Shown: positions 1 to 7,836 of the stretch, piece by piece | Numbering within the stretch: the stretch's first letter is position 1 | How the letters are laid out: each line of letters opens with the position of its first letter | Notes under the pieces: generated by a model | What the model was told of the DNA's origin: nothing | The model's database searches: none | What the model saw: only the letters and a program-made list of their open reading frames with translations | Translations under genes and position numbers: made by a program | Source of the DNA: Streptomyces puniciscabiei | GTDB lineage: Bacteria; Actinomycetota; Actinomycetes; Streptomycetales; Streptomycetaceae | Direction: 5' to 3' | Length of the DNA: 64,000 nt | NCBI RefSeq assembly: GCF_006715785.1 | Contig: NZ_VFNX01000001.1 | Coordinates: 6,180,001 to 6,244,000, forward strand

Positions 1-190
1 ACGGGGATGCGCCAGCGCCCGCCCGCACCGACCGGCGAAACCGGCGCGGGGCAGGGGTGACACCGGTACGGCGAGCTCCGTGGCGGCGGCCCGGGGAGGG
101 GCCGTGGCGGTGCCAGAGCGGTTGGCATCGAGCATCCGGTGACATTAACCGACGAACGCGTGTGATCGCCGTCAGGTCCGCCGCACCCAG

Positions 191-221
191 CGGGTCCGGG
201 CACCCGTGGCGCCCGGACCCG
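191..221 (-). terminator. Hairpin terminator behind the dehydrogenase gene
   Basis: An 11-bp perfect inverted repeat (191-201 with 211-221, 9-nt loop) lies just past the stop codon of the minus-strand dehydrogenase gene. There is no T-run, which is common for streptomycete terminators. The remaining bases 1-190 hold no gene that I can support. Confidence 0.6.
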
Positions 222-233
222 TGGTCCCGTGTC

Positions 234-1394
234 TCACGCGGCGAGAGCGTGACCGGGGTGCAGTACCACCTTGGTATAGCCCTCGATCCGCTTGTCGAAC
301 TTCTCGTACGCCTGCGGCGCCTGGTCCAGCGGCAGCTCGTGGGAGACCACGAAACTGGGCTTGGCGCGCCCGGCGATGATCAGGTCGCGCAGCTGGCGGT
401 TGTACCGCTTGACGTTGCACTGACCGGTGCCCATCTGCTGGCCCTTCTCGAACATCTTGCCGATCGACACCAGCAGCTGGCCGTGCCTGGCGTGGTCGTC
501 GGGGCCGCCCGGGTCCGCGGGCACGTACAGACCGGGTACGCCGAGCATGCCCGTCGGCCGTACCGTCTGGACCAGCTCGTTGAGGACGATGGCGGGCTCC
601 TCGTGGCTGGCGTCGTGCGCCTGGGCCTGGTAGCCGACGGCGTCGACACCCTTGTCGGTGCCCTCGCCTCCCGTCTGTTCCTTGATCTGCTCCGCCGGAT
701 CGCCCTTGGTGAAGTCGATCGGGATGGCCCCGATCTCCTCCGCCTTGGCCAGCCGCTCGGGCACCCGGTCGACGGAGAACACCTTCGCCGCACCGCGCAG
801 CAGCGCCGAGTAGGCGGCCATCAGCCCCACCGGTCCGGCGCCGTAGACGGCCACGCTCTCGCCAGGGGAGACCTGGGCGAGTTCGCAACCGTGGTAGCCC
901 GTCGGGAAGATGTCGGCGAGCAGCACGAAGTCCGTCTCGAACTCGTCGCCCGGAGGCAGCTTCAGACAGTTGAAGTCGGCGTACGGCACCCGCAGCAGCT
1001 CGGCCTGGCCGCCGATGAACGGGCCCATCGCCACATAGCCGTAGGCCCCGCCCGCGAATCCGGGATTGACCGTCAGGCAGAAGCCGGTCTTGCCGGCGAG
1101 ACAGTTCTTGCAGAATCCGCAGGCGACGTTGAACGGCATCACGACACGGTCACCCTGGGACAGGGAGGTCACCCCGCTGCCGACCTCCTCGATGATGCCG
1201 AGGTTCTCGTGCCCGAAGACGATGCCCGACTCGGCCGCCGTGCGGCCCTCGTACATGTGCAGGTCCGAACCGCAGATCGCGGTCGACGTGACGCGTACGA
1301 GCACATCGTTGGGATGCTGGATCCGGGGATCCTGGACGTCCTTCACCACCACGCTGAAGGGCTCTTCGTAGACGACGGCTTTCACCTCTGTCAC
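234..1394 (-). CDS. Zinc-dependent alcohol dehydrogenase, glutathione-independent formaldehyde dehydrogenase-like
   Basis: A 386-aa medium-chain dehydrogenase. The N-terminal half carries the catalytic zinc ligands (ICGSDLH around residue 41 and a GHE around residue 62) and the four-cysteine structural zinc lobe CGFCKNC...C around residues 92-106. A Rossmann motif GAGPVG sits near residue 185. Length and the long insertions after the nucleotide-binding domain match the glutathione-independent formaldehyde dehydrogenase branch, which oxidises aldehydes with NAD. The true substrate cannot be read from sequence. It is transcribed alone, divergently from the DNA repair gene at 1538, with a hairpin after its stop. 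Confidence 0.85.
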   Translation of the reverse strand: MTEVKAVVYEEPFSVVVKDVQDPRIQHPNDVLVRVTSTAICGSDLHMYEGRTAAESGIVFGHENLGIIEEVGSGVTSLSQGDRVVMPFNVACGFCKNCLAGKTGFCLTVNPGFAGGAYGYVAMGPFIGGQAELLRVPYADFNCLKLPPGDEFETDFVLLADIFPTGYHGCELAQVSPGESVAVYGAGPVGLMAAYSALLRGAAKVFSVDRVPERLAKAEEIGAIPIDFTKGDPAEQIKEQTGGEGTDKGVDAVGYQAQAHDASHEEPAIVLNELVQTVRPTGMLGVPGLYVPADPGGPDDHARHGQLLVSIGKMFEKGQQMGTGQCNVKRYNRQLRDLIIAGRAKPSFVVSHELPLDQAPQAYEKFDKRIEGYTKVVLHPGHALAA

Positions 1395-1506
1395 CTCCGC
1401 CGCTTCACCGCCACTACTTCCAGGGAACGCCGGTGCCGAGGGGGGTGCAACCCGCGTCGGAGGGGCGCTGCGCCGCGGTTCGAGGCGCGTGATCGGACAG
1501 CCGTGA

Positions 1507-1528
1507 TCGAACGGGTGTGCGATAGTAT
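1507..1528 (+). promoter_or_regulatory. LexA-like SOS box abutting a -10 element
   Basis: TCGAACGGGTGTGCGA (1507-1522) matches the actinobacterial LexA consensus TCGAAC-N4-GTTCGA with one mismatch in the right half. It is followed directly by a -10-like TAGTAT at 1523-1528. The ATG of the repair gene is at 1538, so the transcript would be leaderless or nearly so. LexA bound here would cover the -10 upstream edge. Confidence 0.6.
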
Positions 1529-1537
1529 CGTTCCTTC

Positions 1538-2260
1538 ATGACCGCCTTGGGTACGGCCCCGCCGCACGTGCCGCCCAGTGCTCTCGCCGACACCGTGCTG
1601 GAGCGGCTGGCGGCCGTGTTCGCGGCCGCCGCCGATCCCGGGCGGGCCGGACCGATGCGGGCGTACATGAAGGACGTGGCCCCCTTTCTCGGCATCCCCA
1701 CGCCGGACCGCCGCACCCTGTCCCGCACCGTCCTCGCGGGCACCCCGCGCCCCGACGAGGCCGACTGCACCGCGATCGCGCTGCGCTGCTGGTCGCTGCC
1801 CGAGCGCGAGTACCACTACTTCGCCGTGGACTACCTGCGCCGGCACGCCGCCCGGTGCTCCTCCGGCTTCCTGCCGGTGGCCCGGCACCTCGTCACGACC
1901 GTCCCCTGGTGGGACACCGTCGATCTGCTCGCCGCCCACGTGGTCGGGCGCCTGGTCGCCGCCGACCCGCGGCTCACCGCCGACATGGACGCCTGGATCA
2001 CCGACGGCGACCGGTGGCCGGTGCGCACGGCCCTGCTCCACCAGCTGACCCGCAAGGAAGACACCGACGCCGAGCGGCTGTTCGGCTACTGCCTGCTCCA
2101 GTCCGGGCATCCCGACTTCTTCGTCCGCAAGGCGATCGGCTGGGCCCTGCGCGAGTACGCCAAGACCGACCCCGAGGCGGTACGGGCCTTCCTGGCCCGG
2201 GAGCGGGGCAGGTTCGCGCCGCTGACCGTCCGGGAGGCGCTGAAGAACATCGGCGCGTGA
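1538..2260 (+). CDS. DNA alkylation repair protein, AlkD/HEAT-repeat type
   Basis: A 240-aa all-alpha protein of the AlkC/AlkD family. These HEAT-like glycosylases excise alkylated bases such as 3- and 7-methylpurines. The family signature near the N terminus (AYMKDVAPFLGIPTPDRR, residues about 45-62) and the C-terminal segment RKAIGWALREYAKTDPEAV (about 198-216) are clear. The gene stands alone behind a LexA-like box and a -10 element only about ten bases before the ATG, which points to damage induction and a leaderless message. The catalytic residues were not aligned, so activity is inferred from the family. Confidence 0.85.
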   Translation: MTALGTAPPHVPPSALADTVLERLAAVFAAAADPGRAGPMRAYMKDVAPFLGIPTPDRRTLSRTVLAGTPRPDEADCTAIALRCWSLPEREYHYFAVDYLRRHAARCSSGFLPVARHLVTTVPWWDTVDLLAAHVVGRLVAADPRLTADMDAWITDGDRWPVRTALLHQLTRKEDTDAERLFGYCLLQSGHPDFFVRKAIGWALREYAKTDPEAVRAFLARERGRFAPLTVREALKNIGA

Positions 2261-2330
2261 GCATCCCCGGCGGGCGGACCTCAACTCACCGGCAGCCGAA
2301 AATCGTTCGACGCCGGACGTCTGCTCGGCG

Positions 2331-2444
2331 ATGATCGACCGCATGTTCCGGTACGCCTTCCTCCTCGCAGCATCCGCCGTCGCGGATGCGCCGAAGGCTG
2401 CCGTCCTGATCCTCGTGGCCGCTGTCGACGGCGCCCGAAGCTGA
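2331..2444 (+). CDS. Possible 37-aa leader peptide upstream of tuf3
   Basis: A short open frame of 37 codons (alternative start ATG at 2343, giving 33 codons) lies between the repair gene and the EF-Tu gene. It contains a perfect 8-bp stem-loop within its coding part, and its stop codon lies inside a second hairpin. No good ribosome binding site is visible. It may be a regulatory leader peptide or simply chance. I recognise no family. Confidence 0.25.
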   Translation: MIDRMFRYAFLLAASAVADAPKAAVLILVAAVDGARS

Positions 2445-2485
2445 CCCTCTCCGGAACGTCCGGCGGACCCCGCAGGGGGAGGGTC
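2370..2485 (+). promoter_or_regulatory. Structured leader of the EF-Tu gene
   Basis: Two strong hairpins precede the EF-Tu gene. One is perfect: 2370-2377 pairs with 2382-2389 around a CGTC loop. The other pairs 2443-2449 with 2479-2485 and contains an inner CCGG...CCGG stem at 2451-2463. The second one overlaps the stop codon of the short open frame 2331-2444. This is the arrangement expected for an attenuator, but no mechanism is shown. Confidence 0.4.
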
Positions 2486-2543
2486 GGCCAGTCCCCGGGG
2501 TCCCGCGTTTCTCCTACCGGCTGAGAGGCTTCGAGGTACAGCC

Positions 2544-3716
2544 ATGTCCAAAACGGCCTACGTGCGCACCAAGCCGCACCTGAACATCGGCACCATGGGT
2601 CATGTCGACCACGGCAAGACCACCCTGACCGCCGCCATCACCAAGGTCCTCGCCGAGCGCGGCACCGGCACCTTCGTGCCGTTCGACCGCATCGACCGGG
2701 CCCCGGAGGAGGCCGCCCGCGGCATCACCATCAACATCGCGCACGTCGAGTACGAGACCGACACCCGGCACTACGCCCACGTGGACATGCCGGGGCACGC
2801 CGACTACGTCAAGAACATGGTCACCGGCGCCGCACAGCTCGACGGGGCGATCCTCGTCGTGTCCGCGCTCGACGGGATCATGCCGCAGACCGCCGAACAC
2901 GTGCTGCTCGCCCGGCAGGTGGGCGTCGACCACATCGTCGTCGCGCTCAACAAGGCCGACGGCACGGACGACGAGGAGCTCGTCGACCTCGTCGAGCTGG
3001 AGGTCCGCGACCTGCTCACCGCCCAGGGCTACCCGGGCGACTCCGTACCCGTCGTGCGGGTCTCGGGACTACGGGCGCTGGAGGGCGACCCGCGCTGGAC
3101 GGCGGCCGTGGAGGCGCTGCTCGACGCGGTGGACACGTACGTGCCGATGCCGGAGCGGTATCTGGACGCGCCGTTCCTGCTGCCGGTGGAGAACGTCCTC
3201 ACCATCACCGGTCGGGGCACGGTCGTCACGGGCGCGGTGGAGCGGGGCACCCTCCGCCTGGGGGACCGGGTCTCGGTTCTCGGCGCCGGGGTGGACAGCG
3301 TGGTCACCGGGCTCGAGACCTTCGGCAAGCCGATGGAGGAGGCGCAGGCCGGGGACAACGTGGCGGTGCTGCTGCGGGGGGTGCCACGGGACGCCGTGCG
3401 ACGCGGGCATGTGGTGGCGGCGCCGGGGAGCGTGGTGCCGGCGCGGCGGTTCTCGGCGCGGGTGTACCTGCTGGCGGGGCGCGAGGGAGGTCGTACGACG
3501 CCGGTCGCGACCGGGTACCGCCCGCAGTTCTACATCCGTACGGCGGACGTGGTCGGTGACGTCGACCTCGGTGCTGCGGGTGTGGTCCGGCCCGGAGAGA
3601 CCGTGGAGATGACGGTCGAGCTGGGGCGGGAGGTGCCGCTGGAGCCGGGGCTGGGGTTCGCCATCCGTGAAGGTGGTCGGACGGTCGGAGCGGGGACCGT
3701 GACGGCGGTCGGGTAG
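2544..3716 (+). CDS. tuf3: Divergent elongation factor Tu, tuf3 type
   Basis: A 390-aa translation GTPase that delivers aminoacyl-tRNA to the ribosome. The G1 loop GHVDHGKT (residues about 19-26), the switch region RGITIN (about 59-64), the G3 [12 protein letters not shown] (about 81-92) and the G4 NKAD (about 136-139) are intact, followed by domains 2 and 3. Major bacterial EF-Tus have DCPGH and NKCD, so this is a diverged paralogue. Streptomyces tuf3 is known as a nonessential, divergent EF-Tu under positive stringent control. The gene is solitary, outside any str-type ribosomal operon, and has a structured leader upstream. The start is supported by a GAGG 8 bases before the ATG. Confidence 0.9.
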   Translation: MSKTAYVRTKPHLNIGTMGHVDHGKTTLTAAITKVLAERGTGTFVPFDRIDRAPEEAARGITINIAHVEYETDTRHYAHVDMPGHADYVKNMVTGAAQLDGAILVVSALDGIMPQTAEHVLLARQVGVDHIVVALNKADGTDDEELVDLVELEVRDLLTAQGYPGDSVPVVRVSGLRALEGDPRWTAAVEALLDAVDTYVPMPERYLDAPFLLPVENVLTITGRGTVVTGAVERGTLRLGDRVSVLGAGVDSVVTGLETFGKPMEEAQAGDNVAVLLRGVPRDAVRRGHVVAAPGSVVPARRFSARVYLLAGREGGRTTPVATGYRPQFYIRTADVVGDVDLGAAGVVRPGETVEMTVELGREVPLEPGLGFAIREGGRTVGAGTVTAVG

Positions 3717-3740
3717 CGCGGTCACCCCCACAATGGAGAG

Positions 3741-4586
3741 GTGAACGATCCCATACCCGTGACCCGCACCACCGATCACGGCACCGCCAAGCTCATGCCC
3801 GATGTCGATCGCGACCGGGCCTGGCTGCTGACCGTCGACGGGGCGCCGCAGTCGTACGTCGATCTCGACGATCCGGCGCATCTGGAGTTCGAGTACGCGC
3901 GGCGGCTCGGGTATGTGCTCGACGCCGTGGCGGAGGCCGGGCGGCCGCTGGACGTGCTGCACCTCGGCGGTGGGGCGCTGACGCTGCCGCGCTATGTGGC
4001 GGCCACCCGGCCGGGCTCGCGGCAGGACGTCGTCGAGGCCGACCGGGGGCTGCTGGAGCTGGTCGCCGAGTATCTGCCGCTGCCGGCGGGCTCGGGTGTC
4101 GCGGTGCACGCCGCCGACGCCCGGGCCTGGCTGGAGGCGGCGCCGGACGATCACGCCGATGTGCTGATCGCCGACGTCTTCGGCGGGTCCCGGGTGCCGG
4201 CGCACCTGACCACGCTCGCCTACGCCCGCGAGGCCGAGCGGGTGCTGCGGCCGGGCGGGGTCTATCTGGCCAATCTCGCGGACGCCGCGCCGTTCGGGTT
4301 CCTGCGGTCCCAACTGGCCACGCTCGGGGCCCTTTTCGAGGAACTGGTGCTGATCGCCGAGCCCGCGGTGCTGCGCGGCCGCCGGTTCGGCAACGCGGTG
4401 CTCGCCGCGGCACACCGGCCCCTCGACACCGCCGCGCTGGCCCGTCGTACCGCTGCGGACGCTTTCCCGGCGCGGGTCGAACACGGGGCGGCGCTGCGGG
4501 AGTTCACCGGTTCCGTCCGTCCTGTCGAGGACGCCGACGCCGTACCGTCCCCCGAGCCCCCCGGCGGGGCGTTCGGCATCGGCTGA
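3741..4586 (+). CDS. Spermidine synthase-like methyltransferase-fold protein
   Basis: A 281-aa protein starting at GTG 3741 behind GGAGAG. It has the spermidine synthase/class I methyltransferase fold: motif I LHLGGGALTLPRY near residue 74, acidic VEADRGLLEL near residue 97, and DVLIADVFGG near residue 139. It is a member of the SpeE-like family, which in actinobacteria is often not a true polyamine synthase. The substrate cannot be assigned. It follows the tuf3-like gene by 24 bases and may share its transcript. Confidence 0.75.
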   Translation: MNDPIPVTRTTDHGTAKLMPDVDRDRAWLLTVDGAPQSYVDLDDPAHLEFEYARRLGYVLDAVAEAGRPLDVLHLGGGALTLPRYVAATRPGSRQDVVEADRGLLELVAEYLPLPAGSGVAVHAADARAWLEAAPDDHADVLIADVFGGSRVPAHLTTLAYAREAERVLRPGGVYLANLADAAPFGFLRSQLATLGALFEELVLIAEPAVLRGRRFGNAVLAAAHRPLDTAALARRTAADAFPARVEHGAALREFTGSVRPVEDADAVPSPEPPGGAFGIG

Positions 4587-4689
4587 CGCGGCGGCGACCA
4601 TCACCCCGGTGCCGGGGCAGCCGGTCCGCGCGAGCGTCGGCCTGCCCAACTCGCCCGGCAGCGCGCTCCTTTGACTGCCATGACGCCCC

Positions 4690-4864
4690 GTCATAGACGG
4701 TACGGCCGCGCTCATCGGCGCCGCCCTGCCCGCCGTCCCTCGCGGTGCCCGCCTCGGCGTCCGGGGCGATCAGGTGTCAGCCCGTCGCCCTCCGTGACGT
4801 CGTGACCAAGGGCAAGGCGCCCGTGGGCCACTGGGTCTACCGCGGCCACCTGCGCCAGGGCTGA
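4690..4864 (+). pseudogene. Possible small exported-protein remnant
   Basis: The 333-base gap between the SpeE-like gene and the next gene holds no intact frame. One frame ends at 4864 in a plausible peptide tail (TKGKAPVGHWVYRGHLRQG) preceded by an Ala/Val/Pro-rich signal-peptide-like stretch. It is interrupted upstream by a stop codon at 4694-4696 and needs a frameshift to reach the ATG at 4680. I do not recognise the family, and it could be chance. Confidence 0.2.
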
Positions 4865-4919
4865 GGCTCCACGGTGTTCCGGCCCGCCGTGCCATGGCGG
4901 GCCGGAACACCCCGCGGGC

Positions 4920-5939
4920 TCACTGGTTCGTCGGGTCCCCGTGCAGCCGGACGGTGCTGAGCACCTTCAGTACGGTCGCCCTGGACACCTCGCCGTTCAC
5001 GCCTTTGGCGCCGTAGAAGTTGAACGACACGTAGTCGTGAGCCGAGTTCTGGAAGCCGAACGTGAGCGCCTTGCCGTCGGTCACACACTTGCCCTTGCGC
5101 GGCGTGTGGGTCGACTGGGCCCAGGCGTAGCTGCCCTCGACACCCGAGGCGGACTTGAAGGAAGTGGCCTTTTTGTCCCAGGAGATGCTCTTCTTGTCCG
5201 GCATGGTGTAGCCGCCGTAGACCCACCAGGGCGGAGTGTTGAGGGCGATCTCGTCCGTGTTCTTGGCGCCGCTCGCCCCCTTGGTGCCCACGACCGCCAG
5301 CGGGGTGTCCTCGGTGCGGCCGTCCTTGTCGTCGTCCGAGGTGCACCACTTGGGCTGGTACTCGGCGAGACCCGACATGGTGATGCCCGTGTCCTTCTCG
5401 CTCTTCGGGAAGTCGAAGCCGACCGCGAGGCCGGTGGACTGGACCTCCCACTGCGGCGGCACGTCGAAGGCCACGCCCCACTTGGGGTTCACCACGACCT
5501 TCCAGCCGGGGATGGCCGGCTTGTCCGTCCCGGTTCCGCGCGGGTCGTCCGTGGCCGACGAGCTGGTCGTGGGCTGAGCGGCCGGCGACTGACTCGCCTG
5601 CCCGCCCTTGCCGCCGTCGGCCCGGTCGTCCTTGCCGTCCTTCTTGCCGAGGACGAGATAGCCGGTCACGGCGGCCGCGATCACGACCGCGGTGGCCGCG
5701 ACGATCGCGATCAGTTTCGTGCGGCCGCCACCCTGCGGAGGCTGCGGAGCGGGCGCGGTGGGCGGCTGCGGCTGCCCCCACTGCGGCTGCTGGCCGTACG
5801 GCCCGGCCTGCGGATACTGCTGGTATCCGGGCTGCTGGTACGGATTCGGCTGCTGGTAACCCGGCTGCTGGTACGGATTCTGCTGCGGGTTGTTCTGCGG
5901 GTTCGGCGCGCCCCCTGGCGGCTGCTGATCTGGCCACAT
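4920..5939 (-). CDS. Single-pass membrane protein with Pro/Gln/Tyr-rich N-terminal tail
   Basis: A 339-aa protein taken from the ATG at 5939 (MWPDQQPPGG). An earlier in-frame start exists but has no support. Residues 1-75 are a cytoplasmic tail of NPYQQPGYQQ-type repeats. One transmembrane helix (LIAIVAATAVVIAAAVTGYLVL) follows near residues 76-97. After it come a Ser/Thr/Gly/Asp-rich stalk and a folded extracellular domain of about 200 residues with two cysteines likely to form a disulfide. This architecture is common in streptomycetes (DUF8017-like). The function is unknown; a surface or envelope role is inferred only from topology. Confidence 0.8.
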   Translation of the reverse strand: MWPDQQPPGGAPNPQNNPQQNPYQQPGYQQPNPYQQPGYQQYPQAGPYGQQPQWGQPQPPTAPAPQPPQGGGRTKLIAIVAATAVVIAAAVTGYLVLGKKDGKDDRADGGKGGQASQSPAAQPTTSSSATDDPRGTGTDKPAIPGWKVVVNPKWGVAFDVPPQWEVQSTGLAVGFDFPKSEKDTGITMSGLAEYQPKWCTSDDDKDGRTEDTPLAVVGTKGASGAKNTDEIALNTPPWWVYGGYTMPDKKSISWDKKATSFKSASGVEGSYAWAQSTHTPRKGKCVTDGKALTFGFQNSAHDYVSFNFYGAKGVNGEVSRATVLKVLSTVRLHGDPTNQ

Positions 5940-6064
5940 GGCCAGTAACCCTAGTGCCGCGAGGGACACGATTCGGTCACCGGCCCTCGTCAGGGTCGTA
6001 GCGAAGCGGGACGGGGAGGGGCCAGAGCTGGCCAGTTTCGGCTACTCGTGAGTAACATGGCGCC

Positions 6065-6517
6065 ATGAGTGCAGACCAGATGTCGATCGGCGAGATGCTC
6101 TCCGCCACCGTGCCCATGGCCCGGACGCTGAACCTGGAGTTCCTGGAGACCTCTGCGGACAAGGCCGTCGTGTCCCTGCCCGACCAGGGTGCGTATCACA
6201 ACCATGTGGGCGGACCGCACGCCGGTGCGATGTTCACGCTCGGGGAGTCCGCGAGCGGCGCCATCGTGCTGGCCGCCTTCGGGGACCAGCTCTCCCGCGC
6301 GGTGCCGCTCGCCGTCCGTGCCGACATCGCCTACAAGAAGCTCGCGATGGGCGCCGTCACCGCGACCGCCACGCTGGGCCGTCCGGCCGCCGAGGTCGTG
6401 GCCGAGCTGGACGCCGGGCAGCGCCCCGAGTTCCCCGTGGCGATCGAGATCCGCCGCGCGGACGGCGCCGTGACGGGCGAGATGACGGTCGTCTGGACGC
6501 TGCGTCCCAACAGCTAG
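6065..6517 (+). CDS. Hotdog-fold thioesterase-like protein (DUF4442/PaaI type)
   Basis: A 150-aa single hotdog domain. The helix segment HNHVGGPHAGAMFTLGESASG (about residues 44-64) is the usual active-site region of PaaI/DUF4442 proteins, with a conserved HxGG-like start and an acidic residue in the central helix. These proteins hydrolyse acyl-CoA thioesters, but many have no assigned substrate. It is transcribed alone, with a shared hairpin terminator against the convergent galU gene. Confidence 0.75.
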   Translation: MSADQMSIGEMLSATVPMARTLNLEFLETSADKAVVSLPDQGAYHNHVGGPHAGAMFTLGESASGAIVLAAFGDQLSRAVPLAVRADIAYKKLAMGAVTATATLGRPAAEVVAELDAGQRPEFPVAIEIRRADGAVTGEMTVVWTLRPNS

Positions 6518-6533
6518 GAAGCGACAGGCGATG

Positions 6534-6561
6534 GAGAGGGGGCCTCGGGAGGCCCCTTCTC
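6534..6561. terminator. Bidirectional terminator between thioesterase and galU genes
   Basis: A 12-bp stem (6534-6545 with 6550-6561, four-base loop, one G-T pair) lies between two convergent genes, 16 bases after the thioesterase stop codon and 18 bases before the galU stop. Confidence 0.7.
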
Positions 6562-6578
6562 TCGCCCGGTGCGAGGCT

Positions 6579-7532
6579 CTACGCGGCCCGGCGGCCGTCC
6601 CGGCCGCCCGTCGCGCCCTCCTCCAGTCCCGCCACGAACTCCCTGAGCCAGCGCGAGAATTCGGGGCCGAGGTCGGGGCGGGCGCAGGCCAGCCGGACCA
6701 CCGTGCGCAGGTAGTCGGCCTTGTCGCCGGTGTCGTAGCGCAGGCCGTCGAAGACGACCCCGTGGACGGTGCCGTCCGTCGCGAGGGCCTGCAGGGCGTC
6801 GGTCAGCTGGATCTCGCCGCCGCGGCCCGGCGGGGTGCGCTCCAGGACGTCGAACACGGCCGGGTCGAGGACATAGCGGCCGATGACCGCGTACCGGCTC
6901 GGCGCGGTCCTCCGGGCCGGCTTCTCCACCAGTCCGGTGACGCGCACGACCCCGTCCTCGCCGGCCGGTTCCACCGCCGCGCAGCCGTAGAGGTGGATCT
7001 GCGCCGGGTCGACCTCCATCAGCGCCACCACGCTGCCCGCGTGACGCTCGCGGACCCCGAGCATCCGGCTCAGCAGGGTCTCCCGGGGGTCGATCAGATC
7101 GTCGCCGAGGAGCACCGCGAAGGGCTGGTCGCCGACGTGGTGACGGGCGCACAGCACGGCGTGGCCGAGACCGAGCGGGTCGCCCTGGCGGATGTGGTGG
7201 ATGTCGGCGAGCCGCGCCGGATCGCGCACCGCGTCCAGCCGCACGGTGTCGCCCTTGGCCGCCAGCGCCTGTTCCAGTTCGAAGGCCTGGTCGAAGTGGT
7301 CCTCGATGGCCCGCTTGTGGCGGCCGGTGACCATCAGGATGTCGTCCAGACCGGCCGCGGCCGCCTCCTCGACCACGTACTGGATGGCCGGCTTGTCGAC
7401 GACCGGCAGCATCTCCTTCGGTGTGGCCTTGGTCGCGGGCAGGAAGCGGGTACCGAGTCCGGCGGCCGGTACGACCGCCTTGCGGACCGTACGGGACGAG
7501 GCGGGGGTGGTTGTGGAGTGGGGGGCGATCAT
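6579..7532 (-). CDS. galU: UTP-glucose-1-phosphate uridylyltransferase
   Basis: About 317 aa from the ATG at 7532; upstream starts to 7565 are possible. The nucleotidyltransferase signature AVVPAAGLGTRFLPATKATPKE opens the protein, followed by the conserved DKPAIQYVVEE and, later, VEKP. It makes UDP-glucose from UTP and glucose-1-phosphate for cell-wall and glycolipid precursors. The spacing of the N terminus before the KAVVPAAG motif fits the start chosen. UDP-glucose could also supply the glycosyltransferase at 23500, but galU is a general housekeeping enzyme. Confidence 0.9.
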   Translation of the reverse strand: MIAPHSTTTPASSRTVRKAVVPAAGLGTRFLPATKATPKEMLPVVDKPAIQYVVEEAAAAGLDDILMVTGRHKRAIEDHFDQAFELEQALAAKGDTVRLDAVRDPARLADIHHIRQGDPLGLGHAVLCARHHVGDQPFAVLLGDDLIDPRETLLSRMLGVRERHAGSVVALMEVDPAQIHLYGCAAVEPAGEDGVVRVTGLVEKPARRTAPSRYAVIGRYVLDPAVFDVLERTPPGRGGEIQLTDALQALATDGTVHGVVFDGLRYDTGDKADYLRTVVRLACARPDLGPEFSRWLREFVAGLEEGATGGRDGRRAA

Positions 7533-7836
7533 GCGGACCATGTTCGGGCACCCGGATGAGAGCACGCCCGGAGAAACATGGGAACCGGCTGTGGAAGTGA
7601 TACCGGCGGTAACCCCCGAGCAATTCGCTGACTTTGAAACCGTGTCAATCGAACTTCTTGTTTCCTGTGAGCAGCGTGTGCGAAGGTGAGCCTTCCCGCG
7701 GGAGGGCGAAGGCAGGCGTCGAACGCCAGGGCCGGCCCTTTAGGTATGTACCAGAACCAGGTATGCATCACATGGCACTGCTTTCCGTCAGGACGGCATT
7801 TCGTGTGCGGTCCTGCGGCTGGAAGGAAATGGTTCC

